Origin: Pleionea sediminis
GTDB taxonomy: Bacteria > Pseudomonadota > Gammaproteobacteria > Enterobacterales > Kangiellaceae
DNA length: 64,000 bases
Reading direction: 5' to 3'
NCBI RefSeq assembly: GCF_007570825.1
Contig: NZ_SUNB01000002.1
Span: 434,001-498,000 of the forward strand
In this document: positions 25,501 to 34,613 of the stretch, piece by piece
Numbering within the stretch: position 1 is the stretch's first letter
How the letters are laid out: each line of letters starts with the position of its first letter
The notes under the pieces: generated by a model
What the model saw: the letters and a program-made list of their open reading frames with translations, nothing else
Databases searched by the model: none
What the model was told of the DNA's origin: nothing
Position numbers and translations under genes: made by a program

Positions 25501-27624
25501 TTACCAAATTTTCACTCGTTCCTCTGGAGGTAGATACAATTCATCACCAGGTTTAACTTCGAATGCTGCCATAAATTCCGGCATGTTTCGAACAACACCG
25601 TTAGCCCGGTATTCACTAGGTGAATGAGGATCAACTTTAATACGACGCTTTAACTCAGTTTCACGATATTTACGCGCCCAAACTTGAGCCCATCCCATAA
25701 AGAAACGTTGTTCGCCAGAAAATCCATCAATTGCTGGAGATTGCTGTTCTCCTAACGATAAATCGTAAGCCTTATAAGCTATGGTCAAACCACCAAGATC
25801 ACCGATATTCTCACCCAACGTAAATTCACCACTTAAATGAATTTCTGGTAACGGCTCGAAGCTACTGTATTGATCAATTAACTGTTGCGTTCGAGATTTA
25901 AATTCCTTTTTGTCTTCTTCCGTCCACCAGTCACGGAGAACACCATCACCGTCATAGGTCGAGCCTTGATCATCAAATCCATGCCCCATCTCATGACCAA
26001 TCACAGCTCCTATACCGCCATAATTCACAGCATCATCCGCTTCCATATTAAAAAATGGTGGCTGTAAAATAGCAGCAGGGAAAACAATTTCATTCATGAC
26101 GGGATTATAATAAGCATTAACTGTTTGTGGTGTCATAAACCACTCATCGCGATCAATCGGTTTACCGAGCTTGTCACGCTGCGTGTTAAAGTTGAACTCA
26201 CGGGCTGCCATGTAGTTTTCAAGCAACATTCCAGGCTCAATTGTCAGAGCAGAATAATCTCGCCATTTGTCCGGATAACCAATTTTAGGTCGAAACTTAC
26301 TAAGCTTATCGAGTGCTTGTTTCTTTGTCTCCTCTCCCATCCAATCCAGTTCAATAATGCTTTGTCTGTAGGCTTCTCGAAGATTTTCAACCATTTCCAA
26401 CATACGTTGTTTTGCTTCTGGCTTAAAATGTTTTTTGACATAAACTTTACCGACAACTTCGCCTAACAAGTTATTGACAGCTGTGACAGCTCGCTTCCAT
26501 CGAGGTTGCTGCTCTGGAGTGCCCTGCAAAATTTTGCCATAAAATGCGAAGTTTTCCTGATCGAGGGTCTCACTCATCAGTCCGGCATTACCAGAGATTA
26601 AGTGCCATTTTAGATAAGTTTTCCACTGATCCAATGCGGTGTTTTTGAATACGTCATTAAACGCAGAAAAATAAGTCGGCTGGCGAACAATAAGTTCTTT
26701 TTGCTCAGTCACACCCAAGCTTGCGAAATATCCGCTCCAGTTAAAATCTCCCGCCAAAACATCCATGCTATCGAGCGACTTTTTATTGTACGTTTTAACA
26801 CTATTGCGATTATCTTCTTTATTCCAATGAATTTCAGCAATGTCTGCTTCTAAAGACATTACATCTTTGGCAAACTGCTCTCCATTCTTTAATCCGACAA
26901 GTTCAAACATCTTTGCAATGTGCTTAAGATATTCTGCACGAATGGTTTGAAAACTTTCTGTTTCATCAAAGTAATATTCTTTATTTGGTAAACCCAATCC
27001 TGACTGTGTCAAATACATGATGTATTGTGTCGGATCTTTTGCATCGTTATTGATAAAAATTGCCATTGGCGCCGAGGAACCGCGCTTGGAAACAATTGCA
27101 AAATAATCAGCAAGTTTTTCCTTTGAATCGATGGCATCAATCTCATTAAGGAATGGTTCAATGGGCTTAACGCCACGTTTATTCAAAGTTTCAGTATCTA
27201 AAACACTATTATAAAGATCACCAACTTTTTGTTCTGGTGTCCCTTTGGCTAAGTCTTTTGCTGATGCCGAAGCTTCAATAATGGCTCGCAAATCTTTTTG
27301 CGCTTGTTCAGCTAATTCAGTAAAGGTTCCGTAATTTGAGCGGTCTTCTGGAATTTCAGTATTTTTTAACCAAACACCATTAACATAACGATACAGGTCA
27401 TCCTGTGGTCGAATTGATCGGTCAAAATTATCTAAAGTTAATCCAGAGTCTAAATCTGCTGCAGTATCTTCAGTCTTGTTTTGATTATCTGATTGATTAG
27501 TCACTTTTTCAGAAATGGATGAGCCTTTTGTTGCTTCAGACGCAACATCTTCTGAAGTTTTCTCTTGTCCGCAAGCGACCAAAAGTGATGCAGATACAGC
27601 GATCGACAGTAATTTTAGTTTCAT
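25501..27624 (-). CDS. M13-family zinc metallopeptidase, lipoprotein
   Basis: 707 residues from the ATG at 27624; the longer frame begins with an unlikely TTG at 27639. A lipoprotein signal ends in SLLVACGQ, so Cys17 should be lipidated. A Ser/Thr/Glu-rich linker (about 20-60) precedes the neprilysin/PepO fold. The zinc site is HEMGH in IGHEMGHGFDDQG, with the third ligand in GENIGDLGG; the substrate-binding NAYYNP motif is also present. It ends in KIW, the usual CxxW-like terminus without the cysteine. Such enzymes cut peptides up to ~40 residues, here probably in the periplasm. Confidence 0.94.
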   Translation of the reverse strand: MKLKLLSIAVSASLLVACGQEKTSEDVASEATKGSSISEKVTNQSDNQNKTEDTAADLDSGLTLDNFDRSIRPQDDLYRYVNGVWLKNTEIPEDRSNYGTFTELAEQAQKDLRAIIEASASAKDLAKGTPEQKVGDLYNSVLDTETLNKRGVKPIEPFLNEIDAIDSKEKLADYFAIVSKRGSSAPMAIFINNDAKDPTQYIMYLTQSGLGLPNKEYYFDETESFQTIRAEYLKHIAKMFELVGLKNGEQFAKDVMSLEADIAEIHWNKEDNRNSVKTYNKKSLDSMDVLAGDFNWSGYFASLGVTEQKELIVRQPTYFSAFNDVFKNTALDQWKTYLKWHLISGNAGLMSETLDQENFAFYGKILQGTPEQQPRWKRAVTAVNNLLGEVVGKVYVKKHFKPEAKQRMLEMVENLREAYRQSIIELDWMGEETKKQALDKLSKFRPKIGYPDKWRDYSALTIEPGMLLENYMAAREFNFNTQRDKLGKPIDRDEWFMTPQTVNAYYNPVMNEIVFPAAILQPPFFNMEADDAVNYGGIGAVIGHEMGHGFDDQGSTYDGDGVLRDWWTEEDKKEFKSRTQQLIDQYSSFEPLPEIHLSGEFTLGENIGDLGGLTIAYKAYDLSLGEQQSPAIDGFSGEQRFFMGWAQVWARKYRETELKRRIKVDPHSPSEYRANGVVRNMPEFMAAFEVKPGDELYLPPEERVKIW

Positions 27625-27811
27625 AAACACCCCAAGCAATTGATTATACTAATAAAAATTTTTATATCACTATAAAATGGTTCAAGTTTGACCGATTATA
27701 TACGACCCCTTCAAAATTTTGCGCCCTTAACTTGTAAATTTTTGTATCACTTTATCCATCTCCAGTCCGTTATCGAGCCATTTCATTCCCTCAATTTCAT
27801 CATTAACTAAG

Positions 27812-27853
27812 CTGATCTACATCAATATGACACGTCCAATATACTCGCATACT
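27812..27853 (+). promoter_or_regulatory. Class II FNR/Anr-dependent promoter of the uspE-like gene
   Basis: CTGAT-CTAC-ATCAA (27812-27825) matches the FNR consensus at 9 of 10 positions. CATACT (27848-27853) is a -10-like hexamer whose centre is 32 bp from the centre of the box, the class II geometry. Predicted transcript start is near 27860, 45 bp before the chosen start codon. Confidence 0.75.
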
Positions 27854-27904
27854 GTAAACATCCCAGAGAAGAGCATGACTGACGAATCCAATGGAGCGCA
27901 ACTT

Positions 27905-28822
27905 ATGAAAACGCCTCAAAAGCTACTGGTTGTCATCACAAGAGAGAAACCTTTTCAACCAGCTTTGGACAGAGCCTTAATGTTTTCACGCGGTGGTCCA
28001 ATTGAAATCACCCTATTCAGTGCGGTTTATGAACCAGCTTTGGAGCTAACCGCGATCTTGGCTTCGAATGAACGTAAACTATTACGCAATGAATACATCG
28101 GGCAAAGGCAAAAGTATCTCGAAAAATTAATAAAAGAGAAAGCTCAAGCTAATGTAGCTTTTCATCCTGTTGTCACCTGGCATAAAAAAACAGCTCAAGC
28201 TGTTGTAGAATACACTCAGGAAAATGAATTTGATTTAACCATTAAACGCATTTCCAGCGATGCCAATTCTCAAAATCCATTTGTTACCCCTGTTGATTGG
28301 CATCTACTGAGATTTTGTCACTCTCCATTACTCTTAGTTAGAGACGACAGTTGGAAAGAAGACAGCGCTATTCTAGCCGCAGTTTGCCCAACAACAGAAT
28401 GCACGGAGCATCAAAAACTGAACCACGATATTATTGAATATTCTCAATATCTCGCTGAGATGTTAAAAACCGAAGCACATGTTGTAAACACGCATGTTAG
28501 TCCTGCGCTTGATGCACCCTCAGATTTCCCAAATATCGACTTAAAAAAACTTAAAAGTAAAGTAAACCAGTTTCACAACGAAAAAATGCAGGAACTTGTC
28601 GCAAAACACCCTTATGGCGATCAGCATATTCACGTAGTAGAAGGCATTCCTGAAGAAAAAATTCCCGCTCTGGCAACGCGCATTGGTGCGCAACTTGTTG
28701 TTATGGGTACCGTTGGACGAACGGGTTTAACCGCTGCCTTCATGGGAAATACTGCAGAACGAGTTCTTGCTCAACTAAACTGCGAAGTTCTGGCATTGAA
28801 ACCTGATAACTTTGAGGTATAG
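27905..28822 (+). CDS. Tandem universal stress protein, UspE-like (first of two)
   Basis: 305 residues from the ATG at 27905, preceded by GGAG at about 8 bp. The frame is open back to 27827, but that ATG lies at the promoter described above, so it cannot be the start; an ATG at 27875 is the alternative. Two Usp domains (about 1-150 and 155-305). The second carries the ATP-binding motif GTVGRTGLTAAFMGNTAE; the first lacks a clear one, as in UspE. A paralogue follows 44 bp downstream. In E. coli uspE neighbours fnr, and in pseudomonads several usp genes are Anr-activated, which fits the upstream box. Confidence 0.87.
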   Translation: MKTPQKLLVVITREKPFQPALDRALMFSRGGPIEITLFSAVYEPALELTAILASNERKLLRNEYIGQRQKYLEKLIKEKAQANVAFHPVVTWHKKTAQAVVEYTQENEFDLTIKRISSDANSQNPFVTPVDWHLLRFCHSPLLLVRDDSWKEDSAILAAVCPTTECTEHQKLNHDIIEYSQYLAEMLKTEAHVVNTHVSPALDAPSDFPNIDLKKLKSKVNQFHNEKMQELVAKHPYGDQHIHVVEGIPEEKIPALATRIGAQLVVMGTVGRTGLTAAFMGNTAERVLAQLNCEVLALKPDNFEV

Positions 28823-28866
28823 TTTATTAACATGCCAGACTATAAAATTGACGAATGGAGTTTTTC

Positions 28867-29823
28867 ATGACTAGCTTACGTATATTGGTGGATATAAATC
28901 CAGAGCAAAAAGATACATTATTGCTTGAAAAGCTCCAAAAGCTTGCAACGACAACAACGCTGGACGTCACTTTATTTATTTGTGATTACCAGCCAGCAAT
29001 TGCATCAAACCTTATCTTACATCCAGAAAGCTTGGAGCAAGCGGTTAAGCAAATTAAAAAGCAACACCAAAGTCACCTTGAACAATTAATTGAAAAATTT
29101 AACCATAAAAATATCAATTACTCGACTCAAGTTGAATGGCACAAACCCTACTACGAATCAGTAATGAAAGCGGCAAAGTCGATGAATGCAGATCTTGTTT
29201 TTAAACAAGCAACTCATCACAACCGTTTGAAAAAAATATTTATTACTCCCGGCGACTTTCAATTATTGAAATCTTGTGAGCAACCCTTATTGTTATCAAA
29301 AGACAATCGTTGGGATAATGCCGAATGTGTGATGGCTGCTGTCGATCCCTCGCATCACCACAGCCAAGATAGCCACTTGGATGACATTATCATTCAACAA
29401 GCCAAAGAACTTGCCGAGGCTCTTTCTTTACCCTTGAAAGTTTGCCATGTGTTTGATCCCGCTGGCTGGGAAGTCGTCATGAATAGCACAGCTTCAACAG
29501 GAGTTATGGGACAATTTATCGTTTTGGATACACCAGAAGATCATCAAGCTTTAATGAAAAGAATTCGCAACGAGCATTTAGCTCAGTTAAAAATCTTAAA
29601 AGAACGCCACCAATTATCAGATGATGAAACGGTATTACTTGAGGGTTTTCCTGAAGAAGCACTAGAGCAAGCTGCCGCTCAAAATAAAGCGGCTCTGTTA
29701 GTTGTCGGTACGACTTATCGCTCTGGTTTACTAGGAAGTACAGCTGAACGCCTACTCGATGACGTCAGCTGTGATATTGTCGCGGTCAAGCCCGGTGACT
29801 TTGATGCGCTTCAAACTCACTAA
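28867..29823 (+). CDS. Tandem universal stress protein, UspE-like (second of two)
   Basis: 318 residues from the ATG at 28867; the longer frame starts at 28855, but its own first codons (ATGGAG) supply the GGAG site of this start. Two Usp domains; the second ends with GTTYRSGLLGSTAERLLDD, the nucleotide-binding motif. It is a diverged paralogue of the previous gene, sharing the EWHKPYYESV/TWHKKTAQAV region and the ITPGDFQLL/VTPVDWHLL segment. With only 44 bp between them and no terminator, the pair is probably one transcript under the FNR-type promoter. Confidence 0.85.
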   Translation: MTSLRILVDINPEQKDTLLLEKLQKLATTTTLDVTLFICDYQPAIASNLILHPESLEQAVKQIKKQHQSHLEQLIEKFNHKNINYSTQVEWHKPYYESVMKAAKSMNADLVFKQATHHNRLKKIFITPGDFQLLKSCEQPLLLSKDNRWDNAECVMAAVDPSHHHSQDSHLDDIIIQQAKELAEALSLPLKVCHVFDPAGWEVVMNSTASTGVMGQFIVLDTPEDHQALMKRIRNEHLAQLKILKERHQLSDDETVLLEGFPEEALEQAAAQNKAALLVVGTTYRSGLLGSTAERLLDDVSCDIVAVKPGDFDALQTH

Positions 29824-29827
29824 AAGA

Positions 29828-30508
29828 CTAATTTAAAAATTCTACCCGTGTTTTAGGATTTGCTTTAAAGCCACCGCCGAGAGCGGTGGTTTCGGTTTGC
29901 GAATTAGCGTCCATGATACCTCGAGCTTTAACACAGTAATGCGTTGCTTTAATAGTCACCGCAACATCTTCGGTTTCTAGCAGAGTTTGCAGAGCAATCA
30001 GGACTTGTTGAGTAAGTCTTTCTTGGACTTGAGGTCGCTGCGCAAAAAATCGAACGATTCGATTAATTTTTGAAAGTCCGATTATTTTCTCTTTCGGAAT
30101 GTAAGCTACTTTAGCCAAACCATCAATCGTTACAAAATGATGTTCACAAGTACTTGTCACACTAATGTCAGAAACTTTGACCATCTCTTCGACGTTCATC
30201 TTATTTTCAATGACGGTTATTTTGGGAAAGTTTGAATAATCCAATCCACAAAAGATTTCATTGACAAACATTTTGGCGATTCGATGCGGCGTTTCAGCTA
30301 AACTATCGTCTTTCAGATCCAAACCTAATGCTTTCATAACGTCGGTCATTGAAGACTTTATTTGCGAATATTTCGCTTCATCATTAAGTGGGTTAGCAAC
30401 CAACGGCGTTTCCAACCCTTGCTTGATCAAAGCATCTCGAACCCGCATTGCTTCAAAAGAAACTTCTTCCTGGTGGGTGGTTGTTTCGCCACTAACTGCT
30501 GTTTTCAT
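29828..30508 (-). CDS. folE: GTP cyclohydrolase I
   Basis: 226 residues from the ATG at 30508 (GGTGA upstream; ATG at 30520 also possible). It is very like E. coli FolE across the catalytic core: [32 protein letters not shown] with zinc ligands Cys-Glu-His-His, [22 protein letters not shown] and HYCVKARGI. It makes 7,8-dihydroneopterin triphosphate from GTP. It heads no operon but sits in line with folM and folX downstream of them, so the three may serve tetrahydromonapterin or folate synthesis together. Confidence 0.95.
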   Translation of the reverse strand: MKTAVSGETTTHQEEVSFEAMRVRDALIKQGLETPLVANPLNDEAKYSQIKSSMTDVMKALGLDLKDDSLAETPHRIAKMFVNEIFCGLDYSNFPKITVIENKMNVEEMVKVSDISVTSTCEHHFVTIDGLAKVAYIPKEKIIGLSKINRIVRFFAQRPQVQERLTQQVLIALQTLLETEDVAVTIKATHYCVKARGIMDANSQTETTALGGGFKANPKTRVEFLN

Positions 30509-30567
30509 CTTATTCACCATCAAATTAATAATTTTAAACTTTCTTAACTAACAAAACTTACAACTCA

Positions 30568-31287
30568 CTAAATCAAGGAGCGTCCACCATCCAAAGAGAT
30601 TGTTCTACCGGTGATGTATTTGCTTTCCATCAAAAATTGAACCGCATTAATTCCCTCCCTCTCTCCCGGACCGGGGGACAATAGGTGTTTTTCCTTTGCT
30701 CGCTCCCGATAAAACTCATCATCGTCTTCATTAAACATCATTAAAGAAGGCGCAATCGCATTTACTTTAATTTCAGGTGCGTATTTAGCAGCAAAGGATT
30801 TGGTTAAATTATCGAGCGCAGCTTTACTAGCAGCGTAAGCCAGATGTTTCTTGCTGCCTTTCTCAACAATAAAGTCGGACATATGAATAATATCAGCTCG
30901 ACCGAATGACTGATAATTCGACTTTAGCTCCTCCTTTAAATGCCAATTAAGCAGGTAAGGAGCTTTTGCGTGAATTAACATTGAACGGTCGAAAATATTG
31001 GATGGACTTTCTTCTGACTGATCGGTTATCCAGTCTGATGCATTGTGAATCAACGCTCGTAGTTTAGAGTAGTGTTGCTTTAGATATCCAACCAATTCGT
31101 TGATTGAAGCATCATCAATAATATCCGCTTGAACACAGTCAACACCTCGATCTCTCAACCAATTCACTCTGTCATGCTTGGTTCGATAAGTGACGACAAC
31201 TGAATGTCCGCTCTTAATAAATGACTTAGCCAGCTCGAGCCCAAACCTTTGTGCACCACCAGTAATAACAATTGGACCTTCAATCAT
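30568..31287 (-). CDS. folM: Dihydromonapterin reductase, SDR family
   Basis: 239 residues. Short-chain dehydrogenase with a FolM-type nucleotide site GGAQRFGLELAKSF, the downstream VVVTYRTKHD suited to NADPH, a YAASKAALD catalytic Tyr/Lys and IAPSLMMF after it. FolM reduces dihydromonapterin to tetrahydromonapterin. It starts 9 bp after the folX gene and precedes folE, which supports the pterin role over a generic SDR. Confidence 0.88.
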   Translation of the reverse strand: MIEGPIVITGGAQRFGLELAKSFIKSGHSVVVTYRTKHDRVNWLRDRGVDCVQADIIDDASINELVGYLKQHYSKLRALIHNASDWITDQSEESPSNIFDRSMLIHAKAPYLLNWHLKEELKSNYQSFGRADIIHMSDFIVEKGSKKHLAYAASKAALDNLTKSFAAKYAPEIKVNAIAPSLMMFNEDDDEFYRERAKEKHLLSPGPGEREGINAVQFLMESKYITGRTISLDGGRSLI

Positions 31288-31296
31288 GACTCAAGA

Positions 31297-31698
31297 CTAC
31301 CGGCTTGCATTTAAAGTTACAGAAACCGAATCTGAGAACCTGAGCGCATGAGGTTTATCGACCGTTATTTGTGTCGCCGAGACTTTTGGGTGGGACATTA
31401 CAATTGCAACCAAGTCTGCCGTCAATTTTTCTAATAAACGAAACTGGTTATTCTCAACGTGTTCGATCATTTGCTTGGTAATAACCTTATAATCCAAGGT
31501 ATCTTTTTCGTTGTCAGACATCGAAGCTTGTGCGGCGTCAAATTCAATTGAAGCGTTAATGACCACATCTTGTGGCTTAGTCAATTCTTCAGGATTAAAA
31601 CCTATTAATGTTCTTAACCGTAAGTTTTGTACATGAATTTTTGCATTTTCCAATTGATAATCTGCAGTCGCTTCTTTAATTGGCTTGATCACAGACAT
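31297..31698 (-). CDS. folX: Dihydroneopterin triphosphate 2'-epimerase (FolB-like fold)
   Basis: 133 residues. FolB/FolX family: IHVQNLRLRTLIGFNPEEL at the substrate strand, DVVINASIEFD, LDYKVITKQMIEHVE and VDKPHALRFSDSVSV near the C-terminus. The order folX-folM-folE supports FolX (epimerase making dihydromonapterin triphosphate) rather than the folate-pathway aldolase FolB, which is otherwise hard to tell apart. Tetrahydromonapterin is the cofactor of phenylalanine hydroxylase in some proteobacteria; no phhA is in the window. Confidence 0.85.
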   Translation of the reverse strand: MSVIKPIKEATADYQLENAKIHVQNLRLRTLIGFNPEELTKPQDVVINASIEFDAAQASMSDNEKDTLDYKVITKQMIEHVENNQFRLLEKLTADLVAIVMSHPKVSATQITVDKPHALRFSDSVSVTLNASR

Positions 31699-31866
31699 AC
31701 TCCCACCTTTTCACTAAACACATACCCTGCTTCATCGAACAAAACTTATACTCGAGCTAGACATTTCTCGCGTCTTTAGACTTTTATACGCAGAATGAAA
31801 TACACCGGAGCACCCAAACCCGCCATATTGACATAATTACAGACAAAGCATGAACAAAAATCAGTA

Positions 31867-31907
31867 AAAAAGCTGAGATGAATAGACCGAATAAGAATTA
31901 TCTCAGC
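31867..31907 (-). terminator. Hairpin downstream of the omega-amidase gene
   Basis: GCTGAGAT and ATCTCAGC form an 8-bp stem around a 20-base loop; on the minus strand it is followed by a run of T. It begins 11 bp past the omega-amidase stop. Confidence 0.6.
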
Positions 31908-31917
31908 ATTTGGTAGG

Positions 31918-32700
31918 CTATTTCTGAGTCGTGATCTGCGTTAAAGAGAAATCATCTCGATCTTCTAAGAAAGGAAATTTATCACGAACGGCTATGAGTT
32001 CAGATTTTTTCAACGTTGCTCGACAAATATGAGATTGGTCGAGTTCAGCTTTTTCGATCAACTCACCATCAGGCGCAATGATTTGCGATTCACCATTGTA
32101 TTCCCATTCATTTCCATCTTTACCCACTCGATTTGCTGCGACGACATAACACAAATTTTCAATCGCGCGAGCTTTAAGTAACGCATTCCAGTGATGAATC
32201 CTGGGAATAGGCCAAGATGCAACGTTAATGATAATATCGTACCCAACATCATTGCGGCAAAAAACAGGAAAGCGCAGGTCATAACAGGTTTGCAAAAATA
32301 TTCGAAATCCAAGGTATTCAACAAATACACGTTGGGCACCCGGTGCAATTAATCGAGTTTCAGCACCAAATAAATGAACTTTGTCGTAAAATAAAAGTTC
32401 TCCATCAGGCTGAGCCCAGTAAAAACGATTAAAAACTGAATCATCGACCTGCGTTTTAACACTACCACAAACGACTGCATTATTTTTCGCAGCTTCCTCA
32501 ATCATCCAGACAACCGTTTCTCCTTTGTGCGATTCAATGCAGTTAGAAGTTAATGAAAATCCCGAAGCAAACATTTCAGGTAACACGATGACATCAACTT
32601 CTTTCAGTGTCTTGATTTGGTCACTTAGCCATTTTCGATTAATGGCCGGTTGTTCCCATTTTGGAGAAAACTGTATAACGGCAAATTTTAATTCACTCAT
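31918..32700 (-). CDS. yafV: Omega-amidase (YafV/Nit2-type nitrilase superfamily)
   Basis: 260 residues from the ATG at 32700, with AGAGAG upstream; the longer frame uses a TTG at 32730 inside the previous gene. The nitrilase triad is visible: Glu in VLPEMFASGF, Lys in YDKVHLFG and Cys in QTCYDLRFPVF. It hydrolyses alpha-ketoglutaramate or alpha-ketosuccinamate, the products of glutamine or asparagine transamination. It follows the YbdL-type aminotransferase by 26 bp, a known pairing that pulls methionine salvage transamination forward. Confidence 0.9.
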   Translation of the reverse strand: MSELKFAVIQFSPKWEQPAINRKWLSDQIKTLKEVDVIVLPEMFASGFSLTSNCIESHKGETVVWMIEEAAKNNAVVCGSVKTQVDDSVFNRFYWAQPDGELLFYDKVHLFGAETRLIAPGAQRVFVEYLGFRIFLQTCYDLRFPVFCRNDVGYDIIINVASWPIPRIHHWNALLKARAIENLCYVVAANRVGKDGNEWEYNGESQIIAPDGELIEKAELDQSHICRATLKKSELIAVRDKFPFLEDRDDFSLTQITTQK

Positions 32701-32726
32701 AATTAAGTCTCTCTCATTTAATTTTT

Positions 32727-33866
32727 TCAAAGTTTAGCCAACTTTTCTGCCGCTGCAGATAGAGTTTCTTCATTCTTTGCAACACACAGTCGAATTAGAT
32801 GCTGATCTTTTTTCGACTTGTAAAATACTGAGATAGGAACACTGGCAACACCAACCTCAGTTGTCAGCCAATTGGCAAAATCAGTATCGCTTTTATCACT
32901 AATATTTGAATAATCCACCAGTTGAAAGTAGGTTCCTTGGCAAGGCATTAATTTAAAGCGGGTTTTTGCCAACTCATTACGTAAATGGTCACGTTTCGTT
33001 TGATAAAAAGCAGACAGCTCCTGCCAATGTTCAGGATGCTGCTCAAGCATATCAGCTAACGCAGCTTGTATCGGAGTCACGGTACAAAAAGTTAAATATT
33101 GATGTACTTTACGAAATTCTACGCTTAACGTTTTTGGCGCAACGCAATAGCCCACTTTCCATCCAGTGGTATGAAACGTTTTTCCAAAAGAACTAACAAC
33201 AAAACTCCGCTCAGCCAAAGCTGAAAAACAATTAACGCTCCAATGTTGTTGATCATCAAAAACAATATGCTCGTAAACTTCATCACTAATCAAAAACAAT
33301 CCATTACCAATGATACGTTTCTCTAACGCTTCCATTGTTTGTTTATCAAGAATAGCACCGGTCGGATTGTGCGGAGAATTAATAATAACTAAGGATGTTT
33401 TATTGTTAATCGCTTTATCCAATTGTTCGAAATCAATCGAAAACTCATCGTCTAGTGCTAAGTGGATTGGATGACCACCGGCTAATTCGATAGCCGGAGC
33501 ATAACTGTCGTAAGCAGGATCAAAAATAATAACCTCATCATCGCGCTTCACTACCGCATGTATCGCAGCAAATAGAGCTTCTGTTGCTCCACTTGTTATC
33601 GTGACTTCCGATTCAGCGTCCAATCGTCGTTGATAACAACTGAAGGTTTTATTAGCAATTTGCTCACGCAATGCAGGTAGACCCGTCATGGGTGCATATT
33701 GGTTTAATCCTTGATTTATATAATGCGACACTCTCTCTTTTAGAAATGCCGGACCGTCAAAATCAGGAAAGCCCTGTGATAAATTAATCGCAGAGTGTTT
33801 TGCCGCTAATTGCGACATTAGGGTAAAAATAGTCGTTCCTACGTTGGGCAATTTGCTATCTATCAT
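32727..33866 (-). CDS. ybdL: Methionine/glutamine aminotransferase, YbdL-type, PLP-dependent
   Basis: 379 residues from the ATG at 33866 (a GTG at 33878 is in frame). Class I aminotransferase: INLSQGFPDFDGP, TSGATEALFAAI, NSPHNPTGA and the PLP lysine in SSFGKTFHTTGWKVGY. The sequence is of the YbdL/kynurenine aminotransferase group, which transaminates methionine or its keto acid KMTB with glutamine. Coupled to the omega-amidase gene downstream. The upstream gap (33867-34017) has no gene; the Hsp20 terminator lies beyond. Confidence 0.9.
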   Translation of the reverse strand: MIDSKLPNVGTTIFTLMSQLAAKHSAINLSQGFPDFDGPAFLKERVSHYINQGLNQYAPMTGLPALREQIANKTFSCYQRRLDAESEVTITSGATEALFAAIHAVVKRDDEVIIFDPAYDSYAPAIELAGGHPIHLALDDEFSIDFEQLDKAINNKTSLVIINSPHNPTGAILDKQTMEALEKRIIGNGLFLISDEVYEHIVFDDQQHWSVNCFSALAERSFVVSSFGKTFHTTGWKVGYCVAPKTLSVEFRKVHQYLTFCTVTPIQAALADMLEQHPEHWQELSAFYQTKRDHLRNELAKTRFKLMPCQGTYFQLVDYSNISDKSDTDFANWLTTEVGVASVPISVFYKSKKDQHLIRLCVAKNEETLSAAAEKLAKL

Positions 33867-34017
33867 TGCTATATCCACTTAAGTATTCTTCAAATAAATA
33901 TGTTCGACTCGGATCTTCAAGAATAATTAGCCGGTTTTCCACAACTCTATCATTCGTTCCGAAGCAGTATATAACAATCAACAATGCCTAATCGTTGACA
34001 TAAAAGCAATAAAAGAT

Positions 34018-34040
34018 AAAGGCCAGCGATTGCTGACCTT
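34018..34040 (-). terminator. Terminator of the Hsp20 operon
   Basis: AAAGG-CAGC arms pair (one G-T wobble) around a short loop, followed on the minus strand by a T-rich run. It is about 50 bp past the stop of the second Hsp20 gene. Confidence 0.6.
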
Positions 34041-34088
34041 TAAAGATTTCCTTATGACTTAAGAATTCAGAAAAACATGAATGTCAAT

Positions 34089-34565
34089 TTATGACACCGG
34101 AATTTTTCTGACAGTATCTGTAGATTTAATTTTTGGAATGTATAAATTAAGAACGCCATCACGGTAAGTTGCTTTTGCAGCATCCGCATCGACTTTTTCG
34201 GGTAACATAAATTGCCGAGAAAAAGAACCAAATGCTCTTTCTTGCAATATATAATTACGTTCTTTCTCTTCGTGTTTATATTGACGCTCACCGCGTATCG
34301 TTAACAACTGTCCATGCAAATCAATATTTAAATCTTTCTCCTGAACGCCGGGAACTTCCATCTTCAAAGTTAGCGCTTCTGGTTCATCAATGAGCTCACA
34401 AGATAAAACCCCCCATTGAACACTTTGATTCTGAGCCTGACTTTCTGGACTTTGCTTAAAATGAGTGACGGCATTTGCTGCGGAATGCCACAAATGTTGC
34501 CAACCATGCTGAACAGATTGAGCGGCACGCCGTAATCCATCACCCATTTGACTAAAGTAAGACAT
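34089..34565 (-). CDS. Small heat-shock protein, Hsp20/alpha-crystallin family (second copy)
   Basis: 158 residues. The alpha-crystallin domain spans about 55-150: ALTLKMEVPGVQEKDLNIDLHGQLLTIRGE, FGSFSRQFMLPEKVDADAAKA and YRDGVLNLYIPK. A ~45-residue N-terminal arm is specific to this copy. The C-terminal tail ends VRKIPVS, an IxI-like motif used for oligomer assembly. GAGGAGG precedes the ATG. It follows the first Hsp20 gene by 48 bp, with a perfect palindrome between them that may cut its expression. ATP-independent holdase, cytoplasmic. Confidence 0.93.
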   Translation of the reverse strand: MSYFSQMGDGLRRAAQSVQHGWQHLWHSAANAVTHFKQSPESQAQNQSVQWGVLSCELIDEPEALTLKMEVPGVQEKDLNIDLHGQLLTIRGERQYKHEEKERNYILQERAFGSFSRQFMLPEKVDADAAKATYRDGVLNLYIPKIKSTDTVRKIPVS

Positions 34566-34585
34566 TCTAAACCTCCTCAGACAAA

Positions 34586-34609
34586 AAGAGCTCGAGTACT
34601 CGAGCTCTT
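34586..34609 (-). terminator. Perfect 24-bp palindrome between the two Hsp20 genes (possible attenuator)
   Basis: The half-sequence AAGAGCTCGAGT is followed directly by its exact reverse complement. On the minus strand the second arm runs into TTTTT. It could act as an intrinsic terminator limiting read-through from the first Hsp20 gene to the second, or as an mRNA processing or stability hairpin. Confidence 0.65.
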
Positions 34610-34613
34610 GAAT

